Origin: Xanthoparmelia taractica
Taxonomy: Eukaryota; Ascomycota; Lecanoromycetes; Lecanorales; Parmeliaceae
Assembly (NCBI GenBank): GCA_033085395.1
Contig: JANQBS010000179.1
Location: 19,568-83,567 of the forward strand
Length of the DNA: 64,000 nucleotides
Reading direction: 5' to 3'
Both the position numbers and the translations under genes were made by a program. Numbering within the stretch: position 1 is the first letter of the stretch; each line of letters begins with the position of its first letter. Of this stretch, positions 21,718-32,471 are shown piece after piece. The notes below the pieces were generated by a model. That model saw only the letters and a program-made list of their open reading frames with translations, made no database searches and had not been told where the DNA came from.

Positions 21718-23580
21718 TTAGACAGAGGGACTCGGTAAATACGGCGCATCCTGCCAAAACCGACAACGCTCCCCCAGCTGCTTGATCCCCCTCTCATCCT
21801 CCATCGGCCCCACATAATCATTCCCCAGATTCTGCACCTTAATCCCCGGTTTCGCAGGATGAAAAGACGGCAAACCGGGAGCATTGGGCTGGCCCGTCTC
21901 CGCGAAGCGCGTAATATAGCCTTGCAGAATCTCCGCGACTGTCGTGTTGAAGCCAGGGACGATGGGCTCGAAGTCGTAAAAGGTATACGCGACATCATCG
22001 CCATGCAACGCTGGCGGGACCGAGAACTCGTACGCGTAGGTCGGAGGGACGAAAGGTGCTTGATCTAAGAAGCGGGCGCTGCACACAAAGGCGTCGGAAA
22101 CGGTTAGGTTGTTGCGCTCGGTTTGGCTGGTGTAGCCCTGTGAGCCGTCGAAGACTGGTGGGTAGAGTACTTGGGTGATGTAGTGCAATGCAGTGGCGTT
22201 GGTGGCGAGTGGGGTGATGAGAGACTTGAGGTAGGATTCGTAGGATGATTCATCGGTGACGAGCGAATTTGGGACAAATTTAGAGCTTTCATCCTGGTTG
22301 TGGCCCGTCATCACGGAGAGTGTGTGATCGAAACGCCCTTGTTTGAGTAATCTGCTTGGTAGGTCGGGAACATAGTCGTCGTCAGGAACAACGCCTAGGC
22401 AGTAAGTCAGTAGGCGGTTGAAATGACGGCGTGAAACCATCTTACCAAAGGTGAAGGACCCATACGGTTGCGAGTTCCCTACAAGAAGGGCATTCAACTT
22501 CTGTAGGTCTGCGGAGGACATGCTTCGAAGCGTGTCAACCGAAGAGAGATTTCCAAAGCGAAGCACAGCATCGACTCGTGAATTTGGCCAAGGAATGCTG
22601 GGTAGGTAGACGGGACTCTGAGCAATAGCGCCTTTGAAAGGGGAGACTCCTTTGCTACCTCCGTATGCTGTAATATGGGCTTCAATGGACTCGGCACCGG
22701 CCGACTCCCCAAGGATAGTTACACGGGAAGGATCGCCGCCGAAAAGGTGAATATGTTTCTGGACCCAGTCAAGGGCAAGGCGTTGGTCGAGAAGGCCAGC
22801 ATTGGATTTCACACCCGCACCGCTGATCCAACCCTTGCATTTGCTTGTCAGCGCTACAGTGTTCCTATCGGCAGTTGGGCTTGTTGCAATAGTTCTCAAA
22901 GAATGGCGGCGGAGCTTACAAAGAGGCCGAGACGGTAATTCATCGCCACGAAAACCACTCCTCGGCTGCCAAATTGCTGGCTGCGCGTTACCAGGCCGTA
23001 GCCTGTACCGCTGGCATCCTTGGCGCCAATATCGAACCCTCCCCCATTGATCCACACAATGACTGGGGCACGACTGCGCTGGCGTGTCTCCCAGATCTTC
23101 TTAGGGAGTAAGACGTCGAGAAACAGGCAGTCTTCTGAAGTGCGAGGATCGACGGGTAGAATATCGGCGGGGGTGAAAGGAGTTACGGCGCCGGTAATAA
23201 GCCACTTGGGTAATGCTTGAGGGCAGATGACATCGCTCGCATTTTGGATGGCGGTGCGGTTGACTGCGGGTAAGGTGGGCGCGAGGAAGCGCAAGGGGCC
23301 AAGTGGCGGGGCGGCAAAGCGTATATTTCTGAAAGTGACGAGAGTATTGTTCTAGAAGTACGAAGTAGTACGTAGAGCTCTTGTAAGTCTGGGATCGGCA
23401 GCAGCTGGGTTGCCTATGGCTTGTGGGGGGAAGTCGTCTTACCACTACAGTGTGACCCCGATTCAGTTGATAGCCAAGATCGACTATGTAGCTATCCTTA
23501 ACCGAGGAGTCACTAGGAGCTCCATTGACAGCGACAAACGGCGTAAGGAGGGCAAAAAGCGCCACTCCAATAACCAGCAT
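21718..23580 (-). CDS. secreted type B carboxylesterase/lipase
   Basis: Four exons on the minus strand: 23580-23443, 23351-22920, 22833-22446 and 22394-21718 (1635 bases, 544 residues). Junctions are in phase, with donors GTAAGA, GTAAGC and GTAAGA. The start at 23580 gives a signal peptide (MLVIGVALFALLTPFVAVNG). It is an alpha/beta-hydrolase of the type B carboxylesterase family: early NIRFAAPPLGPLRF, the EDCLFLDVLLP signature, the oxyanion GGGF (WINGGGFDIG), and the nucleophile elbow GESAG (Ser about 234). The probable acid is Glu about 355 (GHNQDESSKF) and the His about 450 (ALHGDDVAYTF). Length is normal for the family. The elbow reads GESAGA rather than the common GESAGG, a mild variant. 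Such enzymes hydrolyse ester bonds of lipids, plant esters or xenobiotics outside the cell; the substrate cannot be read from sequence. Several N-glycosylation sites are present. Confidence 0.92.
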
Positions 23581-25270
23581 TGCGAAGACTGGTAATAGAA
23601 GGGTAGTATCTGCGCATACTTAGTGCTCAAGGAATGTCAAAGTAGGCTATGACCATGAACGTACTGCTACAGGTAGAAGTAGAAGCTTTCTTGTCAAATA
23701 CAGAGGCGGCCAAAGCTTGCTCACGCTGTACTTGGATTTATTATCTCGTCGGACTTGCTTTGGAGGTACTATAAGTAGGTTTAATGCTTTTAAACCTCGT
23801 GTGTCAATACACCTGGTATGGCCCTGTACCTTTATACACAGAGAGAAATTTCCATATCCCGAGCCGACTACGCTAGAAAGTGAGGGTCAAAATATACCTA
23901 GCTAGGATGGCATTCGGGCTATATCAGCCCTCTTAGCTCCACTGCGTAAATTATAACCCAACCACGGGATAAGGTACGAAGTACGGAGCAGACTAAGGTA
24001 GTGATAGCCCAATATCTGACCTAAAGCAATAAAGATTCCTCAGTGCCAGCAATTCCAGGTTTCGAAATTTGACTTGTTCGATCAATCTTGATGGTTACGA
24101 AGCAAGAGGAGACTCGGTCACAAGCCAAAGCGTTTCTCGTCGTAAACGACCGACTAATTCTGCCTCCCTTCCAATTCCATGTTCGGTAGGGGGCTGTGTC
24201 CCAGACTATCAAATTCCTATGAAATTTAAGATGGATTTGTGAGATGCGATAAGTACTTCTACGAAGCAAGAACTAACGGGAGGTGGAGCGAAAGAGGGTA
24301 GCTAAAAATAGCGAGAATCCTACTTTCGTACAAGCGCAGCAATTGAAGATGGAAAAAGGAAGCAGATTCTCGAGTTCGTATCCAGCATGTTTGTTTGTTG
24401 GCGTCACGCTAAGAGAGAGAGCTCTAGCGTCTCTGAAGAACACGCGTACCTTACGCAGCTTCCCTAGAAGTAAGCTACTAGCCCTTTGTTAATATTACTA
24501 TACGCTTTATAGTATAGTAGCTAGATAGACTGCGGGAGAATATCAGCTCTTGGGTTCTGCTGGATACGGAAACGTTTCCTTAGGGGGACATGGTTTCCGG
24601 GAAATAAATCGAACCAATGGTTATATTTGTATCAAACTTTAGCGTTAGCTTCAAAGACCCGACCCGCTTTTCACGTGGGAAGCTTTTAACGAATCAGGCA
24701 TCAATCAATGGCTTGACAGCTTCCTCCCCCCTTATCAAAAGTACAGTACTTTACCTATCTAACGCGCCATACCCAGCATTCCGCTCCTAAACCACCAACC
24801 AGCTAACCCGCTTTGATCAATCACGGACCGGACATCGGCCTTCACAAACCCCCCGTCCCCCAAACCGTTCTTTTGCTCCCACCCGCAGTTCCATTGAGTT
24901 CGCCAGAGCAATCGTTCCGCTGCTTCCAATGCGCTCTTTACGTTATTGAATGGCAGCATCTTCTAATGGAAAGCTTAGTACGTGAAGGATATCGATGTGC
25001 CCGAGTGACGGGAGAGTGCAATAGCGCTAAGGTAGCCTTTCTTTGGTCACAACGCTGAGCTGAGATGGTCATTTGGGAATGGAAGCATAGCTTGCAGAGA
25101 CGCGGTTCCCCCCTAGGGTGATAGATTGCATATGAGTAAGGTTACACTTTGTATCAATACCGCATGAGTTGGGGCAGCCAAGAGGGGCCATGATATCCGA
25201 TCTAGCCACGCGGTCGAGCGTGAAGGAAGGGCAAACGTATGAGCTGTTCTCTTCCAACAAATCAAGGCTG
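23581..25270. other. intergenic, no gene seen
   Basis: No supported coding frame. A short palindromic hairpin (TACTATA ... TATAGTA) lies near 24496-24516. The region has many stops in all frames and a slight AT increase. Confidence 0.5.
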
Positions 25271-26136
25271 TTATAAGTCGACGGGCGACATCGGCATTTG
25301 CCATGCCATAACCTCGTCCCACTCAGCAACTGCCAGAGGCTTCGTTTCTGGCGCTCCTACACCACAAAAGTGGAAACATTCGAGCATGGATGAGACAGCT
25401 ATCCGTACTGATTCTTGGCCAAAGCCCGTAGTTACGGCTTTATCGAGATAATGTCTTACTAAGATCCGGCATTCGAGCCCTGACAGCTTGTGCAGGAGGC
25501 TCTGAAGTAAGTGCTGAGCCTCCCAAAAGTAGTCATAACGAAGCAAGTGATAGAACCAGTCTTTAAATACACCCCATGGCTTGGTAGTTGTTGCCTTTGA
25601 GGTGAGACTGGCATCGAGGTCCTGCGGAAGCCTTCTGGTGAGCACAAGGATCTGCAAAACGACTTCCAGAAGATGTATCCCTTGAAGCATTAGCCATGTC
25701 TTGCTGCAACATCTGCGGTTCCTTTCGTTGACTCACACCGGTATCCCTGAGCGAGGTATACGGCGGCCTCAATGACAAAGCTGGCCATCTATATTGGAAC
25801 CCTCTTCACATAACGTCCTCCGAAGAGCAACTTGCAAATCAAGTGCATCAAGCAGAGCAACACCCTATCCATAGGGTCCTGGAATTTCGTCAACGCTCTC
25901 TCACTAAAACCTGCAAACTGTTCGAAGTCAATCGGCGTACTCAGTTGCAACAGGATACCAAGCGTCATGGCTCGATAGGCACTCTTGAAATAGCTCATTG
26001 GTGTCTTTGAACTGGCCTATGTGAATTGACCAAGGCGGACAAAGTCCTCCATTTCTACCTCGACGTCCTCTTCGCTGTCGAGTTCAAGCACCACATGCTG
26101 GCTTCATTCACTGTGATTCGTTGTGGCCGAGTCCAT
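25271..26136 (-). pseudogene. orphan two-exon gene broken by in-frame stops
   Basis: Minus-strand exons 26136-25737 and 25680-25271 join through a perfect GTGAGT donor and a CAAG acceptor to exactly 270 codons. The frame is interrupted by TGA at 26106-26104, TAG at 26019-26017 and TAG at 25791-25789. Between the stops the sequence looks strongly coding: an acidic run (LDSEEDVEVEMEDFVRLG), helical segments with FKSAYRAMTLGILLQL and RVLLCLMHLICKLLFGG, then FVIEAAVYLAQGYR. The second exon carries a long helical, Leu-rich part (DWFYHLLRYDYFWEAQHLLQ) and a proper end. I do not recognise the family; the all-helical texture resembles the C-terminal part of fungal regulatory proteins, but no DNA-binding domain is present. 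The two TAG codons fit CAG-to-TAG changes; the TGA would need a different change, and the true start may lie below it. Confidence 0.55.
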
Positions 26137-27082
26137 GGTTTGAACGTGTTGATTTGGTAAAAGGCGTATAGTGAAATGATGAGATGCTTTTGTAGTTGAA
26201 GTGATGTCTCAGCAGTTGAACAGGGTGCGTAGCCGAGTAAAGATACCAGGCAGGCAGTGACCAAAAAAGAGTGCCATTCGACACTTTTGAAACCGGGAAA
26301 CGAAGCATCCTTATTCCAGTAATGATCAATGAATTTGGAATCATTACACATTTCTGTCAGTTTGATGCTGACTGCCCTGGGCAGTTGACGCCTGCCTTGC
26401 AGTATACCTGACATAAATCCCCTTCTCATCATCTCACCATCTCAGCACTGCAAACAAACCCATGATACAAACAACCAACCCGAAACTCAGCATTGCATCT
26501 CAATATCAAATTCCTAAACAATGCTTTCAATCCCCAGCAGAATCGCTCAACCTCACGAGATAAGACGAGCAGAGTAAAATCAAACTTGAATTCCAACCTG
26601 CTCTTCCCCCGGCAGGCTCTCAATCAACGCCCAAATTGCGGCGGGGACTGCCGTAGATATTTGAAACTACCCGCCGAAAGCTGTGCATGTTGAGTAGCGC
26701 CATCGGACCAGTGAGCTTGCCCTAGTGATCGATTCTTTGGCAGCTGGAATAGCTCGTCTCAATACACTCGCGGTCCCGGAATATAATATACGGTAGCAGC
26801 TCCCTTTGCTGGAATGATAACACTCTAGGACTTTCCTAGCAGCAGGCTTGTCTCATGCCACGCGAAGATTGGGGAAGGACATCCGGGATCAGATGGTGAA
26901 TGTATTATTGGAGGCAGGCCAAGGGTGGTATTAGCTTGCGACAGGATGGACCCGTTGCACTTAGCAAAGAGAGCCAAAACTCTGTCAGGAGAACCTTTAG
27001 CGTGCACTGCATCCAGTAGAGTAAATATTCACGAATGATATCTCCAGAGCTACCTCAGACACTCTCTGCCCCGTACCGCCCC
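26137..27082. other. intergenic, no gene supported
   Basis: A minus-strand frame at 26055-26432 (125 codons) overlaps the start of the broken orphan in another frame and may hold an upstream exon of it, but I cannot join it. Nothing else is recognised. Confidence 0.4.
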
Positions 27083-28051
27083 TCACCCCCTCCTCCTCAC
27101 ATCCCTCCCACTTCCCTCATCGGTCGCCTCCGCGCTCGCCCCAGACGTCTTCGCAGCCATCCACCCCGCCATATCAAAATTCTGCAACGGATTCGCCGCG
27201 CTCGTCCCACCACTCAGTATGCTCTTCTTTTGCTGTTCCTCGAATTCCTTCTTCATTTCCGGATCCACTACAACACGCAAGAAAAAAAAATCAGCCATCA
27301 GAGCCACCGAGTGAGGAGCAGGAAATGGATGGAGGGGAGTAAACATACTACTATCCATCAGATAAGGCATTCCGAACACCACGCCCAACCCCACCACCGC
27401 GATCAGAATCATCGGGTTCTTGAGTAAATCCAGCGGCGAGACTGTAATACACTTATTAGCATTACCCTTCCAGCCCCCAAATTTCCCCCTCTCCCCTCCC
27501 TCCTTTCCCATGCTCAACCCATAAACACTAGGGATATAAAGGAAAAGGCTAAACCTACACCCCGCCCTCCCCTCATAATACTCCCTCACCCTCAGCACCC
27601 TAACCTCCACCGGCTCTTCCCCAACCACAACCTTCTCCCCCAAAACCGCACCCCCCCTATTAACCCTATACACCCTCACAACCCCATCACTACCCACATC
27701 CACACCATAAGACAAGAAATCATAATCGCGACACGCGATATCGAGAAGATAGGACGTCACTGCCTCCTCCGCCTCATTCTTCTCCTCACTCGAAGTGGAA
27801 GTGGTATGTGTAGTAGTCGTAGAGTCGTCCGAAGCAGAAGCAGAAGGCGAACTCAGGTTGCGGAAAACAAACGTGTTGCGTCGGGTTACGGGCGCTTTTA
27901 TGCGGTGGCCGCGGGTGGTGAGGATGGCGCGGGTTGTGGGGGGGAGAGGGGGGAGGTTGGGGGGGACGGAGAGGGTGAGGGTGAAGGCGGATATGGAGGT
28001 TGGGAGTAGGAGAGCTAGGATGGGGAGGAGGAGGATGTAGGGGGGTTGCAT
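27083..28051 (-). CDS. EMC7: ER membrane protein complex subunit 7
   Basis: Three exons on the minus strand: 28051-27559, 27441-27349 and 27267-27083 (771 bases, 256 residues), both junctions in phase. The order of parts matches EMC7 (DUF2012; yeast Sop4): signal peptide (MQPPYILLLPILALLLPTSI), a lumenal beta-sandwich at about residues 25-160 with the NTFVFRNLS strand and a VRVLRVREYYEGRAG end, then the hallmark NPM start of the single transmembrane helix (LLKNPMILIAVVGLGVVFGM). The cytosolic tail begins DPEMKKEFEEQ and ends Arg-rich. The ER membrane protein complex inserts tail-anchored and multi-pass proteins into the ER membrane, and EMC7 contributes a lumenal lobe. The Ser/Thr/Glu insert near residues 70-95 is a fungal loop, possibly disordered. 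The last intron falls just before the DPEMKKEFEEQ motif. Confidence 0.9.
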   Translation of the reverse strand: MQPPYILLLPILALLLPTSISAFTLTLSVPPNLPPLPPTTRAILTTRGHRIKAPVTRRNTFVFRNLSSPSASASDDSTTTTHTTSTSSEEKNEAEEAVTSYLLDIACRDYDFLSYGVDVGSDGVVRVYRVNRGGAVLGEKVVVGEEPVEVRVLRVREYYEGRAGCRFSLFLYIPSVYGLSMGKEGGERGKFGGWKGNANKCITVSPLDLLKNPMILIAVVGLGVVFGMPYLMDSSMFTPLHPFPAPHSVALMADFFFLRVVVDPEMKKEFEEQQKKSILSGGTSAANPLQNFDMAGWMAAKTSGASAEATDEGSGRDVRRRG

Positions 28052-28915
28052 GGTGGGTTGTAGTGGATGTGGTGGGAATATAGTAAGGTTGCGGAGAGGG
28101 AGGATTGGGATATCTAACTTAATGTTGGTAGGGCTGAGACTGATGGACGCGGCGCTAATGTTTCAAGGATGTCTGAACGATACCATACAGCCATCAATCT
28201 CAGCCCAAACGCAAGACAGAGTATAATATACATGCCCATTCAAATACCAGCATCAAGCAAGCCGAGCAGACAGATGCTGCGCGGCTATTCAGTGACAAGA
28301 GAACCATCGCCATCAAGCCAGTACAAACCCGTAACCTCCCTTACTATGATGTCAAGACCAACGGAACGGTTCTGTATTTCCTATCTGAAGCCGAGGCGTA
28401 GGGAAATGCCATTGAACATCGACGCTTATTCTGCCTATACCTTCCAGTTCTGCCCCAGGGGAAAACAAAGAGAGAAAGCAAAGTCGGTCCATCAGGATTA
28501 CACCTCTCTGCTGCGAGGACGGACGAGGAGCTTCTGAATCCAGCTCCAAGTGCATGCTCGCAGGACCCTGTCCTTTGCTGAGTGCGGTTCCACGCCTCGT
28601 ATATATGCGCCTGTTTGAAGACTCTTTCGCCCTTTAGGGTGGATTGTGGAAGAATATCCTTGTGTGAGTTCGACGCCTGTTTGCGCTTTATGTGCACAAT
28701 AGGTAAGAATATAGACATCAAACATAGCAATTAGGGATAAGAAGAAGACCCGCATTGTCGATTCAGGGCGTTTGTCCCTTATTGTTGTTGCTACCTAGTA
28801 TAAATATTTAATTTGAAAGTAGAGCCCCTTTCAATTTCTTCTGATGTGGGTTCTTGTTGTATGTTGCTATAGCTCTTACCGAGTTACGCAGCGAAATTCC
28901 ACTCCGATCTCGACC
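28052..28915. other. intergenic, no gene seen
   Basis: Promoter side of EMC7 and downstream side of the amidohydrolase relic. Frames on both strands lack any recognisable feature. Confidence 0.5.
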
Positions 28916-29700
28916 CTATTTCCCTGCAAACCACGGAAAGAGCCTCTTGGCATTCTCCCTATAAATCGCCTTCCTCGTCTCCGCATCCGTTTCATGCCCT
29001 TCGAGCGCCTTATCACTCCACTCTGCCTCGACCGTGGCATATAGAAAATCGCTCAGCATTCTCTCCTCCCGCGCCCACTTGGGCAAGGAATTCAGGATCC
29101 GCGCACACCCACTCAACGCTACATCGAAATAGAGGCTTTTCGCGTCCTCCGTGATCTGGTCACCGCTGAGTCAAGAATGGCAGCGTTCCACCCGCATGCG
29201 AGAGGATGGTTTGGCAAGACAGGAACTACCGCTGGCGACCGCTAATGATCCTATCGTACGCCGTGTGTGGCATCTCGTGCGGGCACTCGATGATGGGCTG
29301 AGGCAGCTGAGAGCTCGCCCATACGGCTGAGGGCGTGTGGCACGGGTAGGTGAAGACAACAGCATTGCGCTTATCGAGCTCGGCCCAGATGGGCTCGAAG
29401 TCCTTATGGCCGAAATGCTTGCCGTCATTCGAAGTAAAGAGCGTGATCCCATCAGCCTTCAGCTCGTCAGGCACATATTTCACGGCTCCAGTTGCGCTCT
29501 TGGCTCCCGGGAGGCTAGGCAATGCACCGAAGAAACCGAATCTGTCCGGCTAATGGCACGCTATTGGATGTAGCATAATCATCCTAATTCCGAGGAAGGC
29601 CGCCGCTGAATGCGGTATTGTTTTTCACGGAGGTACCTGCAATTTTAGCGCCGGGCGCGGAGAGGGAGAGGACGGAGGTTGCGATTGAGAGGTTGCTCAT
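28916..29700 (-). pseudogene. degraded amidohydrolase (ACMSD-like metal-dependent hydrolase) gene
   Basis: Pieces of an amidohydrolase-2 family protein lie in order on the minus strand but in different frames. They are: an N-terminal strand (IATSVLSLSAPGAKIAG, about 29680-29625); DRFGFFGALPSLPG (about 29548-29508); LKADGITLFTSNDGKHFGHK with DFEPIWAELDKRNAVVF and QLPQPIIECPHE (to about 29240); the metal-site strand ILSHAGGTLPF (about 29213-29180); and the C-terminal helix region FDVALSG ... AIYRENAKRLFPWF, ending at 28916. A TAG interrupts the frame just before the HAGG strand. A deletion of about 30 codons with a frameshift follows it, and there are two more interruptions near the 5' part. 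The N-terminal metal-binding His motif is missing. Intact relatives are (de)carboxylating hydrolases of cyclic or aromatic acids. The relic cannot make an active enzyme. Confidence 0.8.
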
Positions 29701-30501
29701 GAAGGAGGAGGAGGCGTCGAGAAGAGCTGACAGCTTGGAGACTTTTCAACATGAATAGCAGTATTAGTATTTCCCACAATGTCGTTTTCTTTATCTGGGA
29801 CGACCCTCATAGTCTTTGCCCTCGGAGATGCTCCACGTGCTTTAAACCCAGCTGTGTGCAAGGCCTTGTGCAGTAAAGGCTTCTCTACACGCTTGCCTAT
29901 AGACCGAGATTTGCCGGATCCCTTGGGTGAAAGACGTTGTGCCTCTACTCAGGTTAATCAGAGGACGTAACACATGGTAGAGATAGAATCGGTACTTACC
30001 TTCCCATCGCCGCTTGAGTCCATGGCGCTGCTCTCCATAATTCCAGATAAACGTCAGCAGACGCCGCCACGTGTCCCGATCTTGGTTATTTGGATTATCC
30101 AGAACATGAAATGAAGCGACGTATTTGTCGAATGCGTAGATATTGACGACTCCCCGATCGGTACTGGGCTCTACCCGCAGGCTACGGAAAGGAGAATTCT
30201 GCACCAATGTTTAGTACTTATAGTTTCTATGAAGCTCACAGGTTACATACGCGGAACGTGACGTGCCAGCTATTCTCCGCTCCGCCGTCACGATGGATAC
30301 GTGGCACGAAAGACGTCGAGGCCCTGGCCCGATCGTTCATGACCATAATCAGTCTAGCCTTAGCCAAGGACGAGGAACTTGAATCAAAGATAGGGTAAGC
30401 AAAAAGGTGACGCGTCAAGTTTCGTGTAACTACTAAGCAAGATCAGCTCTCCCGATGAGTATGTATTTGAGGTAAACAAACATAGGATAAAGGTCAAGCA
30501 T
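29697..30501 (-). CDS. orphan four-exon gene, possibly 5'-truncated
   Basis: Minus-strand exons 30501-30434, 30377-30251, 30198-30000 and 29944-29697 join in phase to 642 bases (213 residues). Introns are 52-56 bases and start GTAGTT, GTATGT and GTAAGT. The protein begins with an aromatic hydrophobic stretch (YPMFVYLKYILIGRADLAYS). A compact basic and aromatic domain follows (ENSWHVTFR, VVNIYAFDKYVASFHVLDN, WRRLLTFIWNYGEQRHGLKR), then a Lys/Arg/Ser/Pro-rich tail. I do not recognise it. The same frame continues upstream of the chosen Met with coding-like sequence (NWHPLLCLIGFPS) but hits TAA at 30522-30520, so the gene may be truncated or dead at its 5' end. Its last few codons use DNA that also encodes the first recognisable part of the amidohydrolase relic in another frame, so the C-terminus may be an acquired one. 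Confidence 0.5.
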
Positions 30502-31920
30502 GACGTATCTATTATAAATTTAGCTCGGAAACCCGATAAGACAAAGCAGCGGGTGCCAATTGTCACCCACGTCTACACAGAGGTCTGTCCGTTTGATCAA
30601 TCGCCTCATACACAGCTAATTTGGTTAGTGCAAACGGCAATTCCATAAGAAGAAGCCAGCACAAATACAGGGACAGATACTAGCCGAGCTTCTTGACACA
30701 GGGCGCAAAACCACAAGAAACCTACACTGTATGCACATCATCTTCTCCTTTGCCCAATAGCTAATATGATCATTCAGGTCTATTTGATCTCATGGCATCA
30801 TGTGATTTGCTTCATCAGTCGTCTGGACATCAAGAATAGGGACTTGGACCGGCTTAAGAAGGGAGACAGACACTGCCTACTAGGCCTGTGTGTGAAGGAA
30901 ACGCGCCAATATGACATGATGTTTCCAGAAGAACGCATTCAAGTAGCAGAACTCGTTGCCCAGATAGCGATTGACGGGCTGGCCGTGTACCAAAGCCTCA
31001 AAAAGTCGAAGCTGATTGGGCGTTTGCGTGGCCCTCGGCCATGAGAATTATGACCGATATGTAATCGTTGGGACTAGGAATACCATAAGTCAATATCTGG
31101 CAATTTGGATGGCACTCCATGATATGTTGCACACCAACATCTAGACCAGTAGCATCCAAAGAGAATTTGTCGACGACGGGATTTCTTCAGCAGCTGTATC
31201 CTCTGTGTAAATTGTAGTCAATACTGTATCCCAGCGAATCAGCCAACACGTCGCTCGTGGCCGACTTCTTATAATCAGCCTGATCGGTGTAATAAATCAT
31301 TAAGCGACCTTTTGATCACTGTGTCCAATCTGCGCTTCTACTAATAGATGCAGAGTTTCGCCCCAAAAAGGGAAACCATTCTCACTTCATTTGCATATAG
31401 CAACCGCAGACACCCCAGCCCAACACATCATCCATACGCACAAACATCAAGCCGTGAAGACCAATTTCCAGACACAGACACGAAACACAATGCTCGATTG
31501 TGTCGTCCATGCCAAATATATCCAACAGCCTACAAATGCAGATGTAAAGTCGAGATTGCATGGATTTCGAGTTTGCATGGATTTCCACTGTCGCATGAAT
31601 ATGAGCACGAGCACTCACTGTCAAAGCCATAGCTATGCGCGTGATCCAAAGCTTCCACCACTAACTAGGTAAGACTGGCTCATTGGGAGGCGTCAGGAAC
31701 ACTGGGCGGGCGAGCATGTAACGGGCGGGAGGCTTTGATACGCTAGGTAGGAAGCAAGAGTTCGAAAATCCATGGTACGGCGGCGTGGGATGGTGAGAAG
31801 AGAATAGGGTGGTGGGTGGTCATTGCTTCTAAAAAGCGGAATTGGAGAGTTGATTGAATTTGACTTTCCATCTATTTACAAATAATATATTACAGAGAAT
31901 AGCGAATCGCTCAAAATGAA
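30502..31920. other. intergenic; one doubtful small ORF
   Basis: A plus-strand frame at 30766-31044 encodes 92 residues with a charged, helical second half (RIQVAELVAQIAIDGLAVYQ) but no domain or signal I recognise. I do not call it as a gene. No other support in this stretch. Confidence 0.4.
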
Positions 31921-32011
31921 GCCCGTTTGGCATAGTGGTACTGCGTCTCACTCGTAGGTTTATGAATCCTTGAAAATGAGAAGATCCTCGGTTCGATTCC
32001 GAGAATGGGCA
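31921..32011 (+). tRNA. tRNA-Thr(CGU) with a 19-base intron
   Basis: The cloverleaf is complete. The acceptor stem GCCCGTT pairs with AATGGGC (one G-T wobble) with discriminator A at 32011. The D arm is GCA/TGC around TAGTGGTAC. The anticodon stem TCTCA pairs with TGAGA, and the T arm CTCGG-TTCGATT-CCGAG is perfect. The anticodon loop reads CTCGTA plus A after removal of an intron at about 31957-31975, at the canonical 37/38 position, giving anticodon CGT (31953-31955), which reads ACG threonine codons. A run of five T follows 12 bases downstream of the acceptor, as expected for RNA polymerase III termination. Confidence 0.92.
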
Positions 32012-32471
32012 TCTCGAATTTTTCGTTTTTGGCAATCATTACCCCCTTTTCTTTTTTCTTTCCTCTTCACTCTCCGTCTTCCCTCTTTCCTCTCTGTCTT
32101 TGCTAGCTTTTTGCACCAATATTTACTTAATGAATGCAGGATGAAGATACTCGAAGCGAAGTGAAAGATTCTTTTACAAAGGCATTCGCAGCGCCAACGA
32201 GAGTCATTGTTGTGGGGAACATTGGAGTAATTGGCTCTTTGGATTATATCTTATTACACCTGTTCATATGTCTTGCCGTTTTGAAACTGGCGAGCTGGTA
32301 TCTCTCCCATTGCTGATGTCTTCGTACACATGGTAGATGGCCTCTTACAGAAATGGTACATTGCAACAGAAGGCTGAGAATAATCTACATTACATCTGGA
32401 TTTCGGAGCCCGCTCCTTTTCTGATACCTGCGCGTAACGAAACAATGTCATCGAAAGCTATTAGATCCCCA
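32012..32471. other. intergenic, no gene seen
   Basis: Starts with the T-run terminator of the tRNA, then pyrimidine-rich sequence. No supported coding frame before the 3' end of the rhodopsin-like gene. Confidence 0.55.

Noticed and set aside
30766..31044. 92-codon plus-strand frame with a helical charged end
   Set aside because: No family, no splice extension and no clear start context; kept only as a note in the intergenic entry.
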